A DNA stretch of 11,291 bases from NCBI GenBank assembly GCA_025449115.1, contig JAHLKC010000343.1, positions 1 to 11,291 on the forward strand, read 5' to 3'. A program made the translations under genes and the position numbers. Under the pieces are notes generated by a model that was not told the origin of the DNA, did not search any database, and saw nothing but the letters and a program-made list of their open reading frames with translations. Positions 8,601 through 11,291 of the stretch are shown in pieces; positions within the stretch are counted from its first letter, which is position 1; each line of letters opens with the position of its first letter. The DNA is from Chytridium lagenaria. Taxonomy: Eukaryota > Chytridiomycota > Chytridiomycetes > Chytridiales > Chytridiaceae.

Positions 8601-9346
8601 TTACCAGAAGAAATCAAACGAGACAAAACTTCATCAGGGTCTTCAAGATCGGCAAAGGGTCGTCCACTAAAGGGGTCAAAAGAGAACATTTGATAGTAGT
8701 GGGCGGGGTAACGACGCGCAGCTGGAGGGGCTGCGGTGGTCCCGGTTGAAGTGGTGCCAGTACTGAGTCGGGTAGACTGAGTACCAGCAGTATTCATAGT
8801 AGGCGCATTAGAAGCGTCAGAAGTAAAAGGACCATTACGATGGTCATTCTGAGCAGAGCTCTGACGACTACGAGTATAGTCAGAGTTGTTGTAACTGCCC
8901 TGACGAGAGCGGTTGTTAAAGTCATTATTGCGAGGAGGATATCCTTGGCGATAGGGTTGGCGCTGATAAGGCTCACGAGCACCATTGCGTATCATTTCGA
9001 TATCCGCACGAAGACTGATGATGTCAACGTCGGATAATTCAGAATCTCCGTCAGAAGTAAGGACAGAGTTCAACGTGTGAATGTACGTGTTGAGCGTACG
9101 ATTCACAAGTTCATCACTCATGTTGACAAAAGGCAACGGGAGCTCAGTGTTCTCAGCGATATGAACTAAGAGGTTATCGCGAGTGTTGGGAGCTTTCTTA
9201 AGCTCACGACGGAGGCGAACAACTTCGCGTTGGCTATCAGCGACAACCTGCGTCAAGTTTTCGAATTTCTCATTGAAAGCGTGCATAATAGCAGCAGTCT
9301 CAGAGGAGTCAGACTTAGCAATCACCCGAGGGTGATGAAGCTGCAT
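8601..9346 (-). pseudogene. Gag-like segment: coiled coil plus Arg/Asn/Gln/Ser-rich tract
   Basis: Begins MQLHHPRVIAKSD at 9346, directly joined to the preceding frame by a one-base loss. Residues 20-60 look helical and coiled-coil (EKFENLTQVVADSQREVVRL). An acidic helix follows (SELSDVDIISLRADIEMI), and then a low-complexity basic tract rich in Arg, Gln, Tyr, Asn and Ser (about 8960-8830), typical of RNA-binding Gag tails that lack a zinc knuckle. A Thr/Ala/Pro-rich linker leads into SFDPFSGRPFADLEDPDEVLSRL. The frame runs on to a stop at 8546, but the real path seems to leave it at about 8601. Confidence 0.6.
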
Positions 9347-10115
9347 GTGTCAACGATATCGTCGACAGTTATAGTGAGATCATCCCACTTCTTTCCAGAG
9401 TAAGACTCCTTCTTGACGAGCGACTTCCATCGGTCGTCTTGACATCCTGAAATAAGGATGGTTTTAAGCCTGTCGTCGCTGAGACGATTAGCAAAAGGTA
9501 AAGACGTGTTAAGATACGTCAGTTTATTGAGAGCTTCAAGAGGACCCATGCGGGAGGTGTCCCATTGAAACTGCTCAACTTTTGTAACAAGATCCGACTC
9601 GTCCGTATAGGAGCAAAGTTACGGCGAAGGACCTTCTGAAGTTGACTCAACGTCGTTGAGGCTCTAGGAACCAGATGAGCCACAGTATCAACTGGGGGTC
9701 GTAAGTTTATGACAGGGTTCCAGGTCACGCGGAAAGCGTGCTCCAGATCGTCAAAGGGACGAGCTAGATCCGGTTTAGTCGGATCAGTAACGTACTGTGA
9801 GAGGATACTCTCAATCTTCGCGATGAAGCGATAGATGGACGCAGGCTGCGGTGAGTCAAGAACCACCGTAGCCATATCGTCCTTTGCACTCTTGGCATTC
9901 ATGCCATCTTTGATCTTACCAGATCCAGCCAAAGAGGCAGTGGACGAGGACCTGGAGAAAGAAGTGGAACCACCGGCACCAGACATAGTGGGAACGGGAG
10001 GTATAGGTGAAGGTGGGCTAGTAAAAGACCGACCGTCGTTATCAGTATGTGAAAAACGAACTGCACGAGATGAAATCTCAGCGGTTGTAACTGGGATAAC
10101 GCGTGAAGCGTCAAA
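9347..10115 (-). pseudogene. Gag capsid-like segment of the retroelement, two joined frames
   Basis: The first frame (10115 to about 9610) starts with a Ser/Pro-rich stretch (RSFTSPPSPIPPVPTMSGAGG) and then a helical, capsid-like region (PASIYRFIAKIESILSQYV; PFDDLEHAFRVTWNPVI). At 9609 a one-base loss moves the path to the frame reading TDESDLVTKVEQFQWDTSRM, then LNKLTYLNTSLPFANRLSDD and WDDLTITVDDIVDT, down to 9347. The helix-rich character and the Trp-containing motifs fit the capsid domain of LTR-element Gag proteins. No zinc finger is seen. The N-terminal join at about 10118 needs one extra base in the present sequence. Confidence 0.6.
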
Positions 10116-10985
10116 CTAATTCACTGGAAGCAGCAGGAGTTGGACCTGGCTGGATCCAAGAAAGGTTGGAATGAACAGAGCGAGAAGGAAAGCTCGGGTC
10201 CAATGTGTATGATCGACGGCGACGGGTGAGGGAAACTTCAGACTCGATATCGTCAAAAGCCTCGTCAGCGTTGTCGGTAACGTAATCGTCGTCGTCAGAA
10301 GGTATAATCTGATGAATAAGACGAGACGGATTAATAGTTGGACGAGGAGGTCCAACAGGAAGTAAGCTCACACTCGTAAGCGGCGAAAAAGCCGGTAAGG
10401 AGGGAGAAAAGAGTTGCTGTTGTGAAACAAGAGCAGCAGTAGATGTTTGGACAGATGAAACTGCCGGAGTTCCAGGCGTGGAAACGCGTGGAGGTTGTGC
10501 TGGAGCAGAAAAAGCTCGAGCGGCACCTGGAGCTGGATCGTCGTAAAACGAGGATCCAAGGTAAGCTCGAGATGAAATGGTGGTTCCAAGTGACGAGGAG
10601 CTGTGGAAACAGGTCCAGGTCCAAGGAATTGAAAGAGATCTGCCCGTGTGAACAGGCAATCGCGGTGAGAGGCGAGGTAATCGAGGGAAGCTCTCTCACG
10701 GCGAGATCTCGAGTAGACGACGGCGTCGAAGGTAAGGTCCGTAAGGTGGAAGAGACGAGGATGAAAAAGGACACTCCCGTTGGCCGTTATCTCGTCGACG
10801 AGCTGCAACGTAGTAATAAAAGACGAAGAAGACAAAGGTGTACTCACAAAGTTAGTGGTGACGAAGAGGAACCACCAAGTGTCGTGAACGGCAGGTCGTC
10901 CTCTATGGATATTTGTTGTCAACGTCGCCTTGAAGAAGAAGGCGTCGGATGGGTTTTCTGTTGTAAAAAGAGGGTAGTGCTCCAT
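10116..10985 (-). pseudogene. N-terminal part of the retroelement polyprotein, Ser/Thr/Pro-rich
   Basis: Start: ATG at 10985-10983, in a good context (A at -3, G at +4). The first frame (10985 to about 10566) encodes a folded-looking, Phe/Thr/Leu-rich region (MEHYPLFTTENPSDAF; HDTWWFLFVTTNFVSTPL; DCLFTRADLFQFLGPG). A one-base loss at about 10566 leads into a second frame with SSFYDDPAPGAARAFSAPAQ, a Ser/Pro/Val-rich disordered tract, an acidic run (SDDDDYVTDNADEAFDDIES) and an RRRR cluster, ending near 10116. The family of the N-terminal part is not recognised. The opposite strand carries a 197-codon open frame (10443-11036), which I read as a shadow. Confidence 0.55.
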
Positions 10986-11291
10986 CTTTTTCTTATTCCT
11001 AGTTGTGGTGGAGGGTGTGTGGAGATCAGCGAGTAAATCGCTTAAGGATCGTCCACAACAATTATCTTATTGCATCCGCATAGGCGACTCGAAGCCCATG
11101 GATGCTGGAAGAGCTAAGGAGATCTCCTAATGGGGAGATCCACCCTTTGAAGCCCATGAAGACGTTAATAGGTATCACGTCTGCATGGTTACATCATCAA
11201 GCTTATTGAGGGGAAGACGTATACGCCAAATGGCGTGTTTGTCGTTTCACTCAAAAACTCATAATGAATTTTTCTAGTTAATAAATTTCTC
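10986..11291 (-). other. Leader side of the retroelement; possible untranslated region or terminal-repeat remnant
   Basis: No gene is supported. Plus-strand notes: the 10-bp sequence GAAGCCCATG occurs twice (11091 and 11150); there is a 10-bp palindrome GGAGATCTCC (11118-11127); a hairpin GATCTCC-TAATGG-GGAGATC (11121-11140); and a small hairpin ACGCC-AAAT-GGCGT (11223-11236). It lies directly upstream of the Gag-like start codon, so it should be the 5' untranslated region, possibly with part of an LTR. I cannot locate an LTR end or a tRNA primer site. Confidence 0.35.

Larger units (their letters stand above)
6775..11291 (-). mobile_element. Decayed, 3'-truncated retroelement (Gag-like polyprotein plus aspartic protease; no reverse transcriptase)
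   Basis: On the minus strand one long coding path runs from ATG at 10985 to TGA at 6777-6775. It passes through successive reading frames whose protein character continues across each break: Ser/Pro-rich N-terminus, capsid-like helical region, coiled coil, Arg/Asn/Gln-rich tract, Asp-rich region, retropepsin. Apparent one-base shifts lie near 10566, 10118, 9609, 9347, 8601, between 8246 and 8232, and 7567, with an in-frame TGA at 8095-8093. The element is therefore a fossil, unless some shifts are assembly errors. No reverse transcriptase, RNase H or integrase follows; the CGTACG satellite begins where the coding path ends. I could not identify terminal repeats or a primer-binding site in 10986-11291, so the right-hand limit is nominal. 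An LTR element of the Ty3 type is the best guess. Confidence 0.65.

Noticed and set aside
10443..11036. 197-codon open frame on the plus strand
   Set aside because: It lies opposite the N-terminal Gag-like frames, is very Arg/Glu/Lys-rich as expected of a shadow, and has no recognisable domain, whereas the minus strand continues into capsid-like and protease segments.
10986..11291. LTR with tRNA primer-binding site
   Set aside because: I looked for TG..CA ends, a duplicate copy elsewhere in the window and a primer-like sequence after it, and found none that is convincing.

Overview
The window looks like repeat-rich accessory DNA from a filamentous basidiomycete, most likely an agaricomycete mushroom. 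Two things point there. The genes are cut by many very short GT..AG introns (about 33-76 nt), and the central gene matches, from memory of the family, the cysteine-cluster/KDZ transposase-like proteins that are abundant in Agaricomycetes. I could not run a database search, so the family assignment rests on recognised motifs and their order.

Layout. Positions 1-754 (+) hold the 3' part of a spliced gene A of unknown function, open at the window edge, with an in-frame 15-bp minisatellite coding for Asp-Asp-Gly repeats and a basic cluster. Positions 755-2283 contain no convincing gene: an AT-rich stretch with small duplications, about 2.7 copies of a 342-343 bp tandem repeat (998-1965), and a short CGTACG decamer repeat (2151-2180). 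Positions 2284-5621 (+) hold gene B. An 11-exon model reads without interruption through 905 codons and gives a KDZ-type transposase-like protein with a SWIM-like Cys/His cluster, further Cys clusters and a C-terminal D..D..E core. Intron 8 of this gene is swollen by a CGTACG-rich palindromic insert.

Positions 5665-6760 are a tandem array of about four 264-bp units, again dense in CGTACG. Positions 6775-10985 (-) hold a decayed retroelement: a Gag-like polyprotein followed by a retropepsin-type aspartic protease. It is broken by seven apparent one-base shifts and a stop, and it is cut off before any reverse transcriptase where the satellite begins. Positions 10986-11291 are the leader side of that element and contain only small hairpins.

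The genes do not form a pathway; this is a nest of mobile elements. The most interesting relation is between gene B, whose reading frames look intact, and the CGTACG-rich DNA on both sides of it and inside it. That DNA could be a satellite family, or subterminal sequence of the element to which gene B belongs.
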